DNA of 64,000 nt from Branchiostoma floridae (GCF_000003815.2 NC_049994.1:18168138-18232137), one strand, 5' to 3'. Counted from the stretch's first letter, positions 11,775 to 23,599 are shown. Notes: generated from the letters alone by a model not told the origin. Numbers and translations: made by a program.

Positions 11775-13124
11775 TCACACCTCATCAGTGTGTTTTGCTG
11801 CTATATGGTTGTCCAGAGTGGTCTTCCGTGCTGCAGAATAGTCACAGTGGTCACATTTGTATGGTTTTTGACCTGTATGGGTCCTCATATGTCGGGGTAA
11901 GTCGGACTTTCGCAGTGTCCTGTACCCACACTCGTCACACATGTAGGGTTTCTCTCCACTGTGTTTTGCTACCATATGGTAGTCCAAATGGATTTTCTGT
12001 GCTGCAGAATAGTCACACTGGTCACACTTGTATTGTTTTACTCCTGTATGGGTTCTCATATGGTGAGATAAGTTAGACTTGTGAGTTGTCCTGAACCCAC
12101 ACTCCCCACACATGAAGGGTTTCTCACCACTGTGTTTTGCTGCCATATGGTGATCAATGTGGGCTTTCTGTGATGCAGAATAGTCGCACAGGTCGCATTT
12201 GTAGGGTTTCTCTCCTGTATGGATTCTTATATGTCTGGATAACTTTGACTTTTGAACTGTCCTATATCCACACTCACCACACATGTAGGGTTTCTCACCG
12301 GTGTGTTTTGCTGCTATATGGCTGTCCAAATTGGCTTTCAGTGCTGCAGAATAGTCACACTGATCACACTTGTAGGGCTTCTCCCCAGTGTGCTTTGCTG
12401 CAAAATGCGTGTCTAGTTTCTTTTCCACTGAAGCAGAATAGTCACATTGGTTACACTTGTAAGGTTTTTCTTTAGTGTGGATTCTCAAATGTCGGTATAA
12501 CCTTGACTTTTGAGCTGTCCTGTACCCACACTCCCCACACATGTAGGGTTTCTCACCAGTGTGTTTTGCTGCCATATGTTGGTCCAAAGTGGATTTAAGT
12601 ATTGCAGAATAGTCGCACTGGTCACACTTGTAGGGTTTTTCACCTGTATGGATTCTCATATGGTCAGATAAGTGAGACTTTCGACTTGCCCTGTACCCAC
12701 ACTCTCCACACATGTATGGTTTTTCTCCTGTATGAGTCTTCATATGTCGGGATAAGTAACGTTTTTGAGTTGTTTTGTAACCGCAATCCCCACACATATA
12801 GGGTTTCTCGCTATTGTGTTTTACTTCATGCTCTTCTAATGTGGATTCCCGTGCAGCAGAATAGTCACACTGGTCACACCTGCAGGGCTTCTCACTTGTA
12901 TGGGTTCTCATATGTACAGAAAAGTTAGTATTTTGAGCTGTGCTGAAACCATACTCCTCACACGTGAAGTGTCTCTCACCATAGTTCACGATGACCTTTT
13001 GTGCTGCCATCTGGTCTTCAACACTGCTTGTTTTGCTGTCGCAGTCAAACTGTGGAACTCCGGTGAGAGACCAATCGTAGTTCTGCTCCACTTTGGTGGG
13101 AGACCTATGTCCTGCCGTTGCCAT
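11775..13124 (-). CDS. C2H2 zinc-finger protein, 13 intact fingers plus one degenerate (gene 2)
   Basis: 449 aa. The leader [16 protein letters not shown] is followed by a dead first finger (CEEYGFS: second Cys replaced by Tyr, contacts QTNV), then 13 intact fingers. Contact residues (-1, 2, 3, 6), fingers 2-14: RSTE QRYR RSHD LSTQ QSRR VKKT LANS QSKR QAHH HSNH QIHY RSDR RTTN. Fingers 9-14 and the 3' flank are almost identical to the end of gene 7, but four of the six residue differences in those fingers fall at helix positions 2, 3 or 6. The protein ends KHTDEV. The ATG lies three bases after minus-strand TTTCATTAG, a good acceptor. The intron to exon 1 (16719) is unusually long because two TIR elements were inserted. 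Confidence 0.94.
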   Translation of the reverse strand: MATAGHRSPTKVEQNYDWSLTGVPQFDCDSKTSSVEDQMAAQKVIVNYGERHFTCEEYGFSTAQNTNFSVHMRTHTSEKPCRCDQCDYSAARESTLEEHEVKHNSEKPYMCGDCGYKTTQKRYLSRHMKTHTGEKPYMCGECGYRASRKSHLSDHMRIHTGEKPYKCDQCDYSAILKSTLDQHMAAKHTGEKPYMCGECGYRTAQKSRLYRHLRIHTKEKPYKCNQCDYSASVEKKLDTHFAAKHTGEKPYKCDQCDYSAALKANLDSHIAAKHTGEKPYMCGECGYRTVQKSKLSRHIRIHTGEKPYKCDLCDYSASQKAHIDHHMAAKHSGEKPFMCGECGFRTTHKSNLSHHMRTHTGVKQYKCDQCDYSAAQKIHLDYHMVAKHSGEKPYMCDECGYRTLRKSDLPRHMRTHTGQKPYKCDHCDYSAARKTTLDNHIAAKHTDEV

Positions 13125-13265
13125 GTCCTAATGAAATGATAAAGAAATCATTTTAATTTTTCATGATATTGGGAAATTGGTGAGCTTAACTTGATCACAT
13201 AATTTTAACCAAACTTTGGCATGTGTTGTGAAAAAAAGTTTTCTTGAATTTTGTTGATTTTGTTA

Positions 13266-14885
13266 GGCCTAGGAAAAAAAATGTTGTGTTTCCTGTTTCA
13301 GTCCTGAAAAAATTAGGGTCGGTAGGTAGGGATTATCTTTTTATTTATTTTTTTTTTTTAGACATGGTACCTGGATTGAAAACTGGCAACACATTGGCCA
13401 AAAGCATTATTTCCAAAGCTGGGAAAGTGTGGTGGTGTCCATGTCATCTAACCATACACTTTGTTATATAGAAATGTACATATACATTGTATGCTTCTGA
13501 TGTCATCTTGCCGGCTCATAATCTTCATCTTCTGCTTTAGGGAAAGCAAACTAACTCTTATACAAGGATATAAATTGCCAACAAAAAATTGGGCATACCG
13601 TACCGGGGGCCAACAGTCTGCCTTCAAGCTCAACAAGTGGAACAGTATACACAACTCCCAAGTCATGTATTTCCTGTTTGGAACTTGAGGCAAGTTACCA
13701 TGAAAAATGTAGAAAACATTGGGCAAAGCATCCTAACTTAACTTTTATCATCTTGATCATGTTAGTTAGAAAAAAAACCCATCAAACTCTTTTTAAAAAG
13801 AAGACACAAAAAAGGTGCAAACATTGGGAAAAGCATCCTCATATAACTTTTATCATCTTGATCATGTTAGTAAAAGAAAAATAACATCAAAAGCTATCAA
13901 AAAATAATAATCTTATCTTACCCTTAGGCTACACCAGTTTAATTTGTTGGCTCTCGGATTTTTTCAGAAAAAAATTGGAGCGACAGGGAAAAAAAAGAAA
14001 ACTTGCAACAAGCTGGGGTCAGGTCCAGAGGTCCAGGCTGGTAAATCCAGACCAGACCCCATGGTATATATGTGCTAGAAATAGTTCCCCAGTTATAATC
14101 TGATATAATACATTTTGTTCTGGTTAACTCAGGGTTAGACAAGTTTTCAAAAATTCACTTGTCCTATCGGGCAAGTACATAAAAAATTTACTTGCAAGAA
14201 CCAAATTTTCACTTGCCCGAAATTTAAATTACATTTTTCTATGTATTTTCACTTTCATAAATTTTCACTTTTGTTATTGCCTATCTTTTCCTGTGTTGAC
14301 CAATGCTTGATGCAATGAGAGTAAAAGGTAACAAATATATTGGTACACTTGACTTCAAAATTTTAATGACTTTCACGTGCACTGATCAGACAGCATTCAG
14401 ATTACAATGTCCTGCTAACCATACTAGTGAGACACAACAGAACAGTTTGGACTGCCAGGTTCACTTCAGAAGATATTTACTGAAATGAACTGGTCATTGA
14501 GAACAAAGTACACACATTTTTTCTGACAGCCAGACTCAGGGGTGAGGCACTGACTGCAAATCTGGGAATTCTTCCTAGAACTGTACGATCACCTTGATTT
14601 ACTTCAAAGGAATTAGTGTTTGTGCTTTTCCAACCGCCTATTATGGAGAAATTGACAGAGACAGGCCCTATCATCCAAAATCGATGTTTCTACTGGCTAA
14701 AAAATGACATGGTCAATATAGGCAGGCATTCAGCCCCATGTGCTGTCACACTCAGTGGTAATTTGAGCGGGTCACATCTGGAAATTCTTACTTGCCCGTT
14801 GGGGACCAAAAAAAAGTCTAGGGTCGGCAGGTTATTCTAGGGTCGGTCGGGAAACAGGAAACACAACATTTTTTTTTCCTAGGCC
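13266..14885. mobile_element. 1.6-kb non-autonomous TIR element in the gene 2 intron
   Basis: Ends are inverted copies: GGCCTAGGAAAAAAAATG on the left and its near-exact complement on the right, extending through TGTTGTGTTTCCTGTTTC. TTA flanks both sides (13263-13265, 14886-14888), suggesting a 3-bp target duplication. The interior contains two imperfect copies of a roughly 110-bp motif around CATCTTGATCATGTTAG (about 13690-13880) and several CTTGCCCG motifs. No transposase frame is visible; the superfamily is not recognised. Confidence 0.75.
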
Positions 14886-15101
14886 TTAGCTAGAAAAACG
14901 TGCAACAATTTCTCTGTCGGCCCTTACAATCATTCATTCAACCAGTCAATTTAGCTCAGAACCTTTCTTGTATCAAATATATCAATTATACCTATAAAGG
15001 AAGGAAATAGTTATAATCAGAAAACTAGTAAGAAATGTACAGACTAATAAACGTTAAATCTGTGAGCTTAGGAGGTTAAATAACAACATAAGCATATATA
15101 T
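14886..15101 (-). other. Intron 1 sequence of gene 2 between two insertions
   Basis: Family intron DNA resuming after the TIR element, comparable to segments after the coding exons of genes 4 and 8. Nothing coding. Confidence 0.5.
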
Positions 15102-15105
15102 TTAA

Positions 15106-16070
15106 CCCTCAAACCACCGTAGCTTTTTTGTGACGTAGATTACCGTATGGGGTCAAAACTGACCCCAAAATGTTATGTACAAATACAGTTTTTTGTGTGA
15201 CTCTTTTTGTGATTTGTATATATGTATAGTTTCATTAATCTATGTGGGACAGTCTGACATGATTAGGTGAGAATACTTGTAGCTCATTATCATAATTTAT
15301 GCAAAAGATCATGAGGACAACATTTTGCACCAACGCTATTCAGACCGGTAAGGAGGTTTTTGATGCCTGTACCAGCTTTAATGCCATATAGCGCCTGAAT
15401 GGCTTATGCTAGGGCCACCAAACTTGGTAACTTTTTAGAAAATGTTGATAGTAAACATTTTCAGTGAACAAAGTATGTTCATCATTTTTCATGTTGCCAT
15501 GGCAACGGAATTCTGACAGATATATTTATTACGAAATTTTCATATTTTGTATTAAACATTTAAGTTTTAAGGTTTTCTTGGCAAATAACAGTTGTTTATC
15601 ACATCTTATGAAATTCAACGTAAATTTCAGGACTCAATATTCATTATTCATGCTAATTCGATGACGTCATCAGTCAAAATCCAAGATGGCGGCCGATTTT
15701 ACCTAGATGACGTCATAATGTCGTCAAATAACATGATAATGACACAAAAGTTGTTACAATAATTTTGGCTTACATGTACATCATTCTCTGAAAATTTTGT
15801 GATCCTACGATAAGTAGTTTAGGTGTGGGTCGCAAACGTTTGTTTAAAAAAATGCTGGGGTCAATTTTGACCCGGCACTGGACCATGCTTAAACTTTCTA
15901 GGATAACTTAATTAACAATTAGCCAATCTCAGTAAAAACGTATAAGATGTTTTAGGACAGATATACAAACAAACTCCTGGAAGGAAATTTGTTTTCGACC
16001 AGAAATGACATAATGGCACACATCGATATTCGCCTGGGGTCAGTTTTGACCCCATACGGTGGTTTGAGGG
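15106..16070. mobile_element. piggyBac-like MITE in the gene 2 intron
   Basis: It begins with CCCTCAAACCACCGTA next to TTAA (15102-15105) and ends with the complement, TACGGTGGTTTGAGGG. Both ends carry the inner palindrome GGGGTCAAAACTGACCCC; on the left it is pushed inward by about 26 bp of extra sequence. CCC termini and a TTAA target are hallmarks of piggyBac elements. On the right the TTAA is not intact; the flank is ATAT at the start of an (AT)n run, so decay or slippage is likely. No transposase frame. Confidence 0.8.
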
Positions 16071-16718
16071 ATATATATATATATATGTCTGTTTCGTTGT
16101 ACTGTAAGTAGGTGTTATAGACCTTATGAAAGTCACTGTACTTTTGTCGTGTCAATAAATATGTCTTCTATAAATTGAAATATACTAAAATGTGACATAG
16201 TTGTCACTGCCTCCAGATGACCTTGCTGCTATACTAAACTCAAATTTGATGCACAAAACAGATTCAGTTAGGAAACAGCAGAATCTAACAGTGGATGGTA
16301 CAAAATAAACAGAAAAAAATTCCCCCAACTTGGAAAAATGACACAGGGCTCAGGCTGAAATAGTACCACAACCCCCCACACCCCAGCCCCCATCCAATCC
16401 TTGCTTTCAAAAGTCACTTCGGGGTATTTCCACATGTGAACGTTACAAACCATTTAACGCCCCTTCATGGCATTACACATAACTCACACCCTCCATTTAA
16501 ATCCTCCAAAGCGGTCATTTAGCCTCATAGATGACGGGTGCAGGTAAATATTTATGAGAGTTGCACGTATGTTTGGTTTCGCCCCCCTCCCCCTTCATTT
16601 CCATTCATTCAAAATATCTCCTACAAACTATCATATTACTTCGGATTTTTCCCACAGGAATGACATCAAACTCTTACACTCGACATCAAATTACTTGATT
16701 GCTCGCTGTTTGTCTTAC
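16071..16718 (-). other. 5' part of intron 1 of gene 2
   Basis: Standard family intron: a block with ACTCAAATTTGATGC, a segment with CTTTCAAAAGTCACTTC, the C-rich tract GCCCCCCTCCCCC at 16581-16593, then the donor. It starts with a short (AT)n stretch left of 16090. Confidence 0.65.
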
Positions 16719-16875
16719 CTGCTTCCTATGACGGGTTTTCTTCTCGCGTAAACCGGTACTCGGGCTGCTTTGTTCTTTCCGTCGCTGCGAGGGGTCAGAG
16801 GTGAACTACTGCGGGTCATAGGTCAAACTTGTTCTCCTGATTCCCAAGATATTTGACTCCCGCCAACACGTTACA
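16719..16875 (-). promoter_or_regulatory. Exon 1 and promoter of gene 2
   Basis: Minus-strand donor GCAG|GTAAG (GT at 16717-16718). DR1-type motifs: GGGTCAGAGGTGA straddling 16800, and GGGTCATAGGTCA at 16813-16825. CCGCCAACACGTTAC closes the block. It is 3.6 kb from the coding exon because of the intronic transposons. Confidence 0.66.
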
Positions 16876-18816
16876 AAGCGTCATGATAAGTCGTTAGTCT
16901 GAGGTTCGACCGCTTTGCCTTATTCTTATTATGATCTCTCACCAATAGATTCAGATCCAAATTCTGTTCATTGGTGAGGGCCGTGAGGCATATTAACATG
17001 ATCAATTAGCACTTAGAGGATATTGAACCTAGGGAAAAAGTAAATCTTATTCTAGTCTCCTGATTTTAATCACCAGGTGTATTTTGCCAGCCAGTAGGTA
17101 CCCATTATGAGTAATGAGGCTGATTAACGTGGTCGAGGCACCTCATACTGTTGGATTTTTTTTTCCTTTCGAAAGGCTTTGTTTTGCATTTCTGGCATGC
17201 GCAGAACAAGAAACTGTCTCAAGGAATTTATTGGTATTGTCTGTATAGTTTTGCTGTACGGGCGAACTCGATTGTTGTTTTAGAGTTTGCAAATAATACC
17301 TGAGACATGTATGTCATTTAACCTCATTTTGTTTCACATCTCTGTTACATATTGTGATATTAAGTGTTGTATCCTGTAGTGGAATCAGACGGAGGCAGCG
17401 GACGATGTTAAACCTTGTATTCTATTGCGTTAGCACTACAAACAGTGGCGTAAGCATTCCACCGGTGGTGGTGCGAGAGGTTGTGTTACTTCTCAATTCT
17501 CGCAGAGCTCCTTGGAGCATACCATATTTTCTCGACTACAGTTCGCACTTTTAAAGTTAATATTCATCATAGACTATACTGAGTAATGCATAGGTTAGAG
17601 AATACAAAATAGATGATACGAACTTAAGTGTAAAGTTTCCTCCTTAACAATAACAACAGGAATTATCAGAAAACAATTAACAAGTTTAAAAACGATTCTA
17701 TAAAACAACATATCTACCGTTACACATTCCTACCATAGTCTATTGGCGTTAGTACTACCGACAGTGGAGTGGCATTCCATGAGTTGTTGTACGAGCACAA
17801 CATACTTAAGAATCATGATAGACTATACTAACTTAGTAATACATAGATAAGAGGGTACGAATTAGATAATACGAAGTGTAAAGTTTCCTCAACAATAATG
17901 ACATGAGTTATCATAAAACGAGTTTCAAAAACAATTTTATACAACTTTCTACCATTACGCATTTCTACCATTGTTTGCACTATATTCATACATGTTATTC
18001 ATATTACTTTACTTTTTTCAACTTTACTATGTTAAGTTTTAATGAACCTGTGTGATTGTTTTAATGAATGAATACGCAATTCAGCGCGCTAAAGCGCTGC
18101 CATGTTTTAGGAGATTGGAACTGCATCGGTAAACTATCATTACAATTCCTTCACCGCTCAGCTTGCAGGTTAACTGACAAACAGCAGAAAACATCATTTC
18201 ACCGAGACGACTACTTTTGTGTGGTCGCTTATTTTCTTTTGCAGGCATTCACTACAAGATATGGACTTTTTCTAAAACAGTATAATATCTTCAAAGTAAG
18301 TAGCGAAAATATCATTTCATAATCGTACAAATGCTAGATATATAAGAAAGTAACAAAAACCAATTCGATGCCTTAACTTGCTTTGGACAGACAATTGCCT
18401 ATTTAAAAACATCTATCAACTTATCCTATGCGCAACTATCAAGTCATTGTATAATTCTATCTTAAACAGTGGACTTTCAATTCATAAACATGAGAAGTTT
18501 AGAATGATCAAGCCAAGTTCTATATACAGGATCACCTTTCCAGTCCATATGGCTTCTCTCAGTGAGAGTCTCACAAGTCAGGTGGGAAGCACACTTAATG
18601 TCCAGAAGGGTCGCACAGGGTTGTCACGTATCGTGTATCCAGGCTCTCCGTAAAGCCGGTTCGTCATCAGTTTTTACGGATGTCTCTGATCAAATTTCAG
18701 TCACACATCGCAGAATAGTGACCTTGACCACACTGGTTTCCCCTTGTGAGTTTTGTAAAGAACTGGGAAAAACACCAGACGATTTAGAAACTATCAAGTG
18801 GATTATCCTTGTTTGG
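16876..18816. other. Upstream spacer of gene 2 and 3' flank of gene 3
   Basis: Conserved unit spacer: AGATTCAGATCC at about 16948, GGAATCAGACGG at about 17382, and the 3'-flank block CTTCTCTCAGTGAGAG at about 18553. About 80 bp at 17068-17147 is an insertion absent from other units and resembles a fragment of a dispersed element. The spacer is partly repeated: TACTAACTTAGTAATACATAG occurs in variant form near 17580 and 17830. A finger relic is at about 18700-18760. No gene seen. Confidence 0.65.
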
Positions 18817-20247
18817 TCAATCTCTTGTATGGGTTCTCATGTGTCTAGACAAGTGTGACTTGTGAGCTGTTCCGTATCCACACTCCTCACACATGTAGGG
18901 TTTCTCACCAGTGTGCTTTGCTACCATATGATTGTCCAAAGTGGATTTATGTGCTGCAGCATAGTCGCAATGGTCACACTTGTAGGGTTTCTCTCCAGTA
19001 TGGATTCTCATATGTCTGGATAACTTAGACTTTTGAGCTGTCCTGTACCCACACTCACCACACATGTAGGGTTGCTCACCAGTGTGCTTCACTGCCATGT
19101 GGTAGTCAAGGTGGGATTTCTGCGCTGCAGAATAGTCACACTGGTCACACTTGTGGGGTTTATGACCTGTATGCGTTCTCATATGTTTGTATAAGTTAGA
19201 CTTTCTAGCCGTCCTGTACCCGCACTCTCCACACATGTAGGGTTTGTCACCGGTGTGTTTTGCTGCTATATGTTGGTCTAAACTACCTTTCTGTGTTGCA
19301 GAATAGTCGCACTGGTCACACTTGAAGGGTTTCTCTCCTGTATGGGTTCTCATGTGTTTGGATAAAGTAGACCTTTGAGCTGCTCTGTACCCGCACTCTC
19401 CACACATGTAGGGTTTGTCCCCGGTATGTGTTGCTCGATGAGTATCCAAATTACATTTTACTGCTGCAGAATAGTCACACTGGCCACACTTGTAGGGTTT
19501 TTCTCCAGTATGGGTTCTCATGTGTATCGATAACTTAGATGTTTCAGTTGTTCTGAAACCACACTCCCCACACATGTAGGGTTTCTCATCCGTGTGTATT
19601 GCTGCTATATGTTTGTCAAGGTGGGGTTTCTGTGCTGCAGAATAGTCGCACTGATCACACTTGTAGGGTTTCTCACCGGTATGCTTTCTTTGATGTCTGT
19701 CCAAACTGGATTTATGTGTAGCAGAATAGTCACACTGGTCACACTTGTAGGGTTTCTCCCCTGTATGAGTTCTCATATGGAGAGATACCTTAGCCCTGTG
19801 AGTTGTTCTGAATCCGGACTCCCTACACATGTAAGGTTTCTCATCACTGTGTTTTGCTGCTACATGGATGTCCAAAATGATTTTCTGTGTTGCAGAATAT
19901 TCGCATTGGTTACACTTGTATGGCTTTTCACCTGTGTGGGTTCTCATATGTTGGGATAAAGTAGAGCTTGTAGAAGCTCTGTACCCACACTCCCCACACA
20001 TGTACGGTTTGTCTCCAGTGTGACTTGCTATATGACGGTCAAAGGTAGATTTCCATGGCGTAGAATAGTCACAGTGGTCACAGTTGTATGGTTTTTCTCC
20101 TGCCTTAAAGTCGTTTTTTTGTGCTGCCGGCTGGTCTTTAGCATTGCTTGACTTGTTATGACTGTCAACCAGGAAAACTTCGCTGGGAGACCCATCATGA
20201 CAGTTCTGGTCTATCTCGGTGGGAGACCTATATCCTGACGTTGCCAT
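18817..20247 (-). CDS. C2H2 zinc-finger protein, 15 fingers, one lacking a zinc ligand (gene 3)
   Basis: 476 aa. Leader MATSGYRSPTEIDQNC with the AAQK block, then 15 finger units. Contacts (-1, 2, 3, 6): WSTR TSTQ QIII HAKL HSSR QPHK ESKI VCNT QSTK QGSQ RSNK QSHY QSKR HSTN HSHR. Finger 4 (CRESGFRTTH) has lost its second Cys, so it probably does not fold and splits the array into blocks of 3 and 11. Fingers 5 and 6 are both of the CDQCDYSA type, breaking the alternation and suggesting deletion of a partner. The protein ends THTRD. The ATG follows a TTGTTAG-type acceptor. Exon 1 is at 21294, about 1.05 kb upstream. Confidence 0.94.
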   Translation of the reverse strand: MATSGYRSPTEIDQNCHDGSPSEVFLVDSHNKSSNAKDQPAAQKNDFKAGEKPYNCDHCDYSTPWKSTFDRHIASHTGDKPYMCGECGYRASTSSTLSQHMRTHTGEKPYKCNQCEYSATQKIILDIHVAAKHSDEKPYMCRESGFRTTHRAKVSLHMRTHTGEKPYKCDQCDYSATHKSSLDRHQRKHTGEKPYKCDQCDYSAAQKPHLDKHIAAIHTDEKPYMCGECGFRTTETSKLSIHMRTHTGEKPYKCGQCDYSAAVKCNLDTHRATHTGDKPYMCGECGYRAAQRSTLSKHMRTHTGEKPFKCDQCDYSATQKGSLDQHIAAKHTGDKPYMCGECGYRTARKSNLYKHMRTHTGHKPHKCDQCDYSAAQKSHLDYHMAVKHTGEQPYMCGECGYRTAQKSKLSRHMRIHTGEKPYKCDHCDYAAAHKSTLDNHMVAKHTGEKPYMCEECGYGTAHKSHLSRHMRTHTRD

Positions 20248-21293
20248 GTCCAGCCTAACAACAAAATGAAATCCTTTTTTAAGTCATCATGAAATTGAAA
20301 ATTGATTAAAAAACATTTTGTGTGATACCTTGATCACATGATTTTAATCTACATCGACACCTAATTTTGGCATGTTTCGTGATTAAATAAAGGTGCCTTT
20401 TTCTACTTTTGACAATTTTCTTAGATTGACAAAGTTGTCACAATTTCCCTGTGTTTCCCTTACAGTCACTCAAACCGTTACTCTCGCTAAGAAACATCCT
20501 TATATCAAATAGAATCAATTCTACCCCAAACTGAAGGAAATTGTTGTAATCAGAATGAAATGTCAGCATTAAGTCGGTATATGGTACAGAATGTTTCGTA
20601 GGAAGCCTGCAGAGTGGTAACGGTTATGTCGATGAAGGTTAGACATCCAGGTAATAAGATATGCCAAAAAGAAGCAGTTTAGTAACTGATTTCTGGTACA
20701 TTAAAACGGTTTTACTTTCGAGTTTAGGTACCGCCTGTTTGATAGACAAATGAAGGGTATGGAAGTGGATGCACTCACTCACTCACATTGTGGCACTCTC
20801 TACCTGATATACTATATTCAAATTCGATACACACAACAGATCCAGTAAAGAAACTGGGGGGAAATCTAAATAGCAGATGATACAACATAAAATCTTTCCC
20901 AGCAACTTGAAACATTGATACTGGATAAACAACCCCACCCTTGAACCAGGCTACGTCCTTCATTGCTTCCAAAGGTCACTTAGAGGTATTTCCACATGTG
21001 AGCTTTACAAACTCCTAACGGCTTTCCATGGCATTATATACCCTTTTATATCCTCAAAAGCCAATTTATATCCTCCAAAAGGGCCACGTTGCCTCCTACA
21101 CGACGTGCGGAGGTATTAAATGGGGGTAGCACGAAGGTTTAGTGTCGCCCCCCTCCCCCTTTCGTTTCTACCATATTCACATACGGAAATCTCCTACAAA
21201 TTATCACATTACTTCGTGTTTTTCTACACAGAAATTATCTTAAACTCTTACTATCAACATCAAAATACTTGACTGCTCGCTGTTAAGTGTTAC
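20248..21293 (-). other. Intron 1 of gene 3
   Basis: Family intron. Parts closely resemble 43290-43900 and 59390-59900, for example the TCACTCAAACCGTTACTC block and the GATGAAGGTTAGACATCC block. The C-rich tract is near 21146. No coding signal. Confidence 0.65.
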
Positions 21294-21450
21294 CTGCTTC
21301 CTAAGACGCGTTTTCTCCTCGCGTAAACCGGGAGTCGCACTGCTTTCTTCTTTCGTCGCAGCGAGGGGTCAGAGGTGGACTATTCCGGGTCAAAGGTCAG
21401 ATTCCTTCACCTGATTCCCAAGATACTTGACTCCCGCCAACACGTTACAA
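21294..21450 (-). promoter_or_regulatory. Exon 1 and promoter of gene 3
   Basis: Donor on the minus strand is GCAG|GTAAC (GT at 21292-21293), a slight variant of the usual GTAAG. A strong DR1, GGGTCAAAGGTCA, is at 21387-21399; the companion upstream motif is weakened to GGGTCAGAGGTGG. The whole stretch is nearly identical to 39665-39820. Confidence 0.66.
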
Positions 21451-22005
21451 GTCGTCAGTCTTAGGTTCGACCGCTTTGCCTTATCTTTCTTGTTGTTGTT
21501 TACCATTTAAGCATGATGGCCAATCTCTTACCGATAGATTCAGATCCAGATTTTAGGCATATTAACATTATTATTAGCACTAAGAGGATACGGAGCTAGT
21601 CTAGGTTAAACGGTAAAAAAACAAATCTTATTCTAGTCTCTTGATTTTCCTACTATTGGATTTTTTTTCCTTTCAAAAGGCTTTGCTTTAAATTGCATGC
21701 GCAGGACAAGAAACTATCTCAAGGAATTTTGTCTGCATTGGATTTCTATAAATAGAGGAAACGTAGTTCTACTGTATGGGCGAACTCGATTGTTGTTTTG
21801 GGGTTTGCAAATAATAGCTGAAGAGGTGTTCGCGACTGAACTTTACGGTAATATTAAGTATTTTATTTTGCAGTGTAATCAGACGGAGACAGTAGACGCA
21901 GCTAAACCTTGTATTCTATTATATTAGTAGCATAGACAGTGGGGTGGGCATTCCACGGGTGGTGGTGCCAGAGGTTGTGTCACTTCTCAATTCTCACAGG
22001 CTTCA
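21451..22005. other. Upstream spacer of gene 3
   Basis: Standard spacer with AGATTCAGATCC near 21537, the TTTCAAAAGGCTTTG block, the AATCAGACGGAGACAG block and ATTCCACGGGTGGTGG near 21950. It is interrupted at about 22006 by a CR1-like element and resumes after 23600. Confidence 0.65.
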
Positions 22006-23599
22006 TTGTCAATGTCAATGTTTTATTGAGTAAGGTTCTCGCGGGAAAAACACACATTTACCCGAATTACGACCTTATTACACATGTCAGGCATTACCGT
22101 AATTACATAAATACATGAGAACAATAGCCGCATACGAAACAATGACTTTTTACATTCAGGTTAACATGTTCGTGACATGTTCAGTTAATTAAAATCAGCA
22201 TATTGGGAAACAGTACCGAGATACAAACTGTGCAGAGCTAAGTAACCGCCTTGTTGTAGAGACGGATGGCGCAGTGGAGGAAAGATTTTCTGAGCCTCTC
22301 AGTACGGGCTTTTGGTAAACTAATTGCCCTAGAGTTCCTAAGTGTGAGTCCCGTGGCCATTGTTCTTGTGGGTGGTATCAAGTCATGTAGGGGGTGGTCT
22401 TCCCTGAGCATACGTTCAAATAGCTGTACGGCTGCTTCCTCCCGTCTCACTTTTAGTGTGGGCAAGTCAGGCACGCTCCGTCTTCCTCCGAGGGAAATGA
22501 TGCGCAGGGCCCGGCGCTGTACCCTTTCTATGGCCAGTTCCTGCTCTTTACTGCACCCAACCAGTATCACATGGCCATACTCTAGTACTGGACGTACAAG
22601 TGTTAGGTAGATCTGTATCAGGTCCGTTACACTGGTACCTTGCTTCGTCAACAGACACAAATAATGTAGTCTGCGCGACGCTTTGCTGATCATTGCGGAG
22701 ATCTGTTCATCGAAGGTGAGGTTTTTGTCCATGTAGAACCCGAGTCCCTTAGCACAGTCAACGGACGGGACCAGTTGACCTCCCAGAGGGATGGCGGGTG
22801 GAGTTGGAATGGATTTGCTGAAACAAATCTGGAGAAGTAAACTCTTTCCACCGTTCAGCGTCATCCTGTTGTCTTTTGCCCAGGAGTCCAGGTGAGAAGA
22901 CTCCTCCTCCACAGAAGTGTCTTGGTCAGCTAAAGGCACAGACAGAGTTCTTGACAAAGTGACGTCATCAGCAAATCCGACATTCAAGGTGTCGTCATAT
23001 ACAGTAGTACGCGTGCTCATGAAGAGGAGGAACAGGTAAGGGGAAAGGACTCCTCCCTGGGGCACCCCTGACGTTAGGGTGCGCCAGGAGCTGGTCTCCC
23101 CGTCCATCACGACTCTCTGCCGTCGGTTTTGCAAGTAGCTGAAGATCCACTTCTGCATACGAGGGCTGACGTGAATGTCAATCACACGCTGGAGAAGCAG
23201 AGCATGGTCCACGCGATCGAACGCCTTACTCATGTCAGCGAAGATGGCTCTGACGAGCGTCGGCTTGTTTGCGTCCACTGCTGTCAGCCACGTTTGCACC
23301 ATGCGAACAAGAGCCAGGGTCGATGATGAGCCCTTCACGTAGGCGTACTGATCCTTGAGGACTGACTGAATAGAGGGTTGTAGCCTTTTCAAGATGCACC
23401 TCTCCAGAAGCTTTGCTAATACTGACAGGAGGGACACCGGTCTCATGTCGCGAGCTTGAGATGCGCCAGCAGATTTTGGCACTGGGACCACGTTCGCTGA
23501 CTTCCAATCTACCGGCACTGTCCCTTCTGCGTATGAAGCGTTGAAAAGGTGGGTCACAATAGGAGCAAGGTCATCTGCGAACTCAGTTAGAATCCAGTT
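22006..23599 (-). mobile_element. 5'-truncated CR1-like non-LTR retrotransposon
   Basis: Inserted into unit spacer: family text runs CACAG-CTTCAT on the left and resumes as GGAGCATATCAC on the right, the same junction that is continuous in other units. On the minus strand the 3' end has AATAAA followed by short ATTGAC repeats, typical of CR1/L2-type elements, which end in microsatellites rather than poly(A). Only the RT and C-terminal region remains; the endonuclease domain is absent. No clear target duplication. Confidence 0.85.
22238..23599 (-). CDS. Reverse transcriptase fragment of a CR1-like LINE
   Basis: About 453 element-encoded codons, open without a break. RT motifs in order: RPVSLLSVLAKLLERC, the first catalytic Asp in FADMSKAFDRVDH, SGVPQGGVLSPYLF, then the FADD catalytic pair in NVGFADDVTLS, NGGKSLLLQ and LGFYMDKNLTF. 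A CR1-type C-terminal stretch follows (RPVLEYGHVI...IERVQRRALRII). The frame can be extended upstream to 23677, but those 26 codons are host spacer and there is no ATG, so the fragment is not a functional gene. The open frame points to a fairly recent insertion, dead on arrival through 5' truncation. Confidence 0.87.
   Translation of the reverse strand, partial: NWILTEFADDLAPIVTHLFNASYAEGTVPVDWKSANVVPVPKSAGASQARDMRPVSLLSVLAKLLERCILKRLQPSIQSVLKDQYAYVKGSSSTLALVRMVQTWLTAVDANKPTLVRAIFADMSKAFDRVDHALLLQRVIDIHVSPRMQKWIFSYLQNRRQRVVMDGETSSWRTLTSGVPQGGVLSPYLFLLFMSTRTTVYDDTLNVGFADDVTLSRTLSVPLADQDTSVEEESSHLDSWAKDNRMTLNGGKSLLLQICFSKSIPTPPAIPLGGQLVPSVDCAKGLGFYMDKNLTFDEQISAMISKASRRLHYLCLLTKQGTSVTDLIQIYLTLVRPVLEYGHVILVGCSKEQELAIERVQRRALRIISLGGRRSVPDLPTLKVRREEAAVQLFERMLREDHPLHDLIPPTRTMATGLTLRNSRAISLPKARTERLRKSFLHCAIRLYNKAVT

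Noticed and set aside
17068..17147. Possible SINE or tRNA-like insertion upstream of gene 2
   Set aside because: About 80 bp absent from other units, but no A/B box pair, tail or target duplication could be supported.
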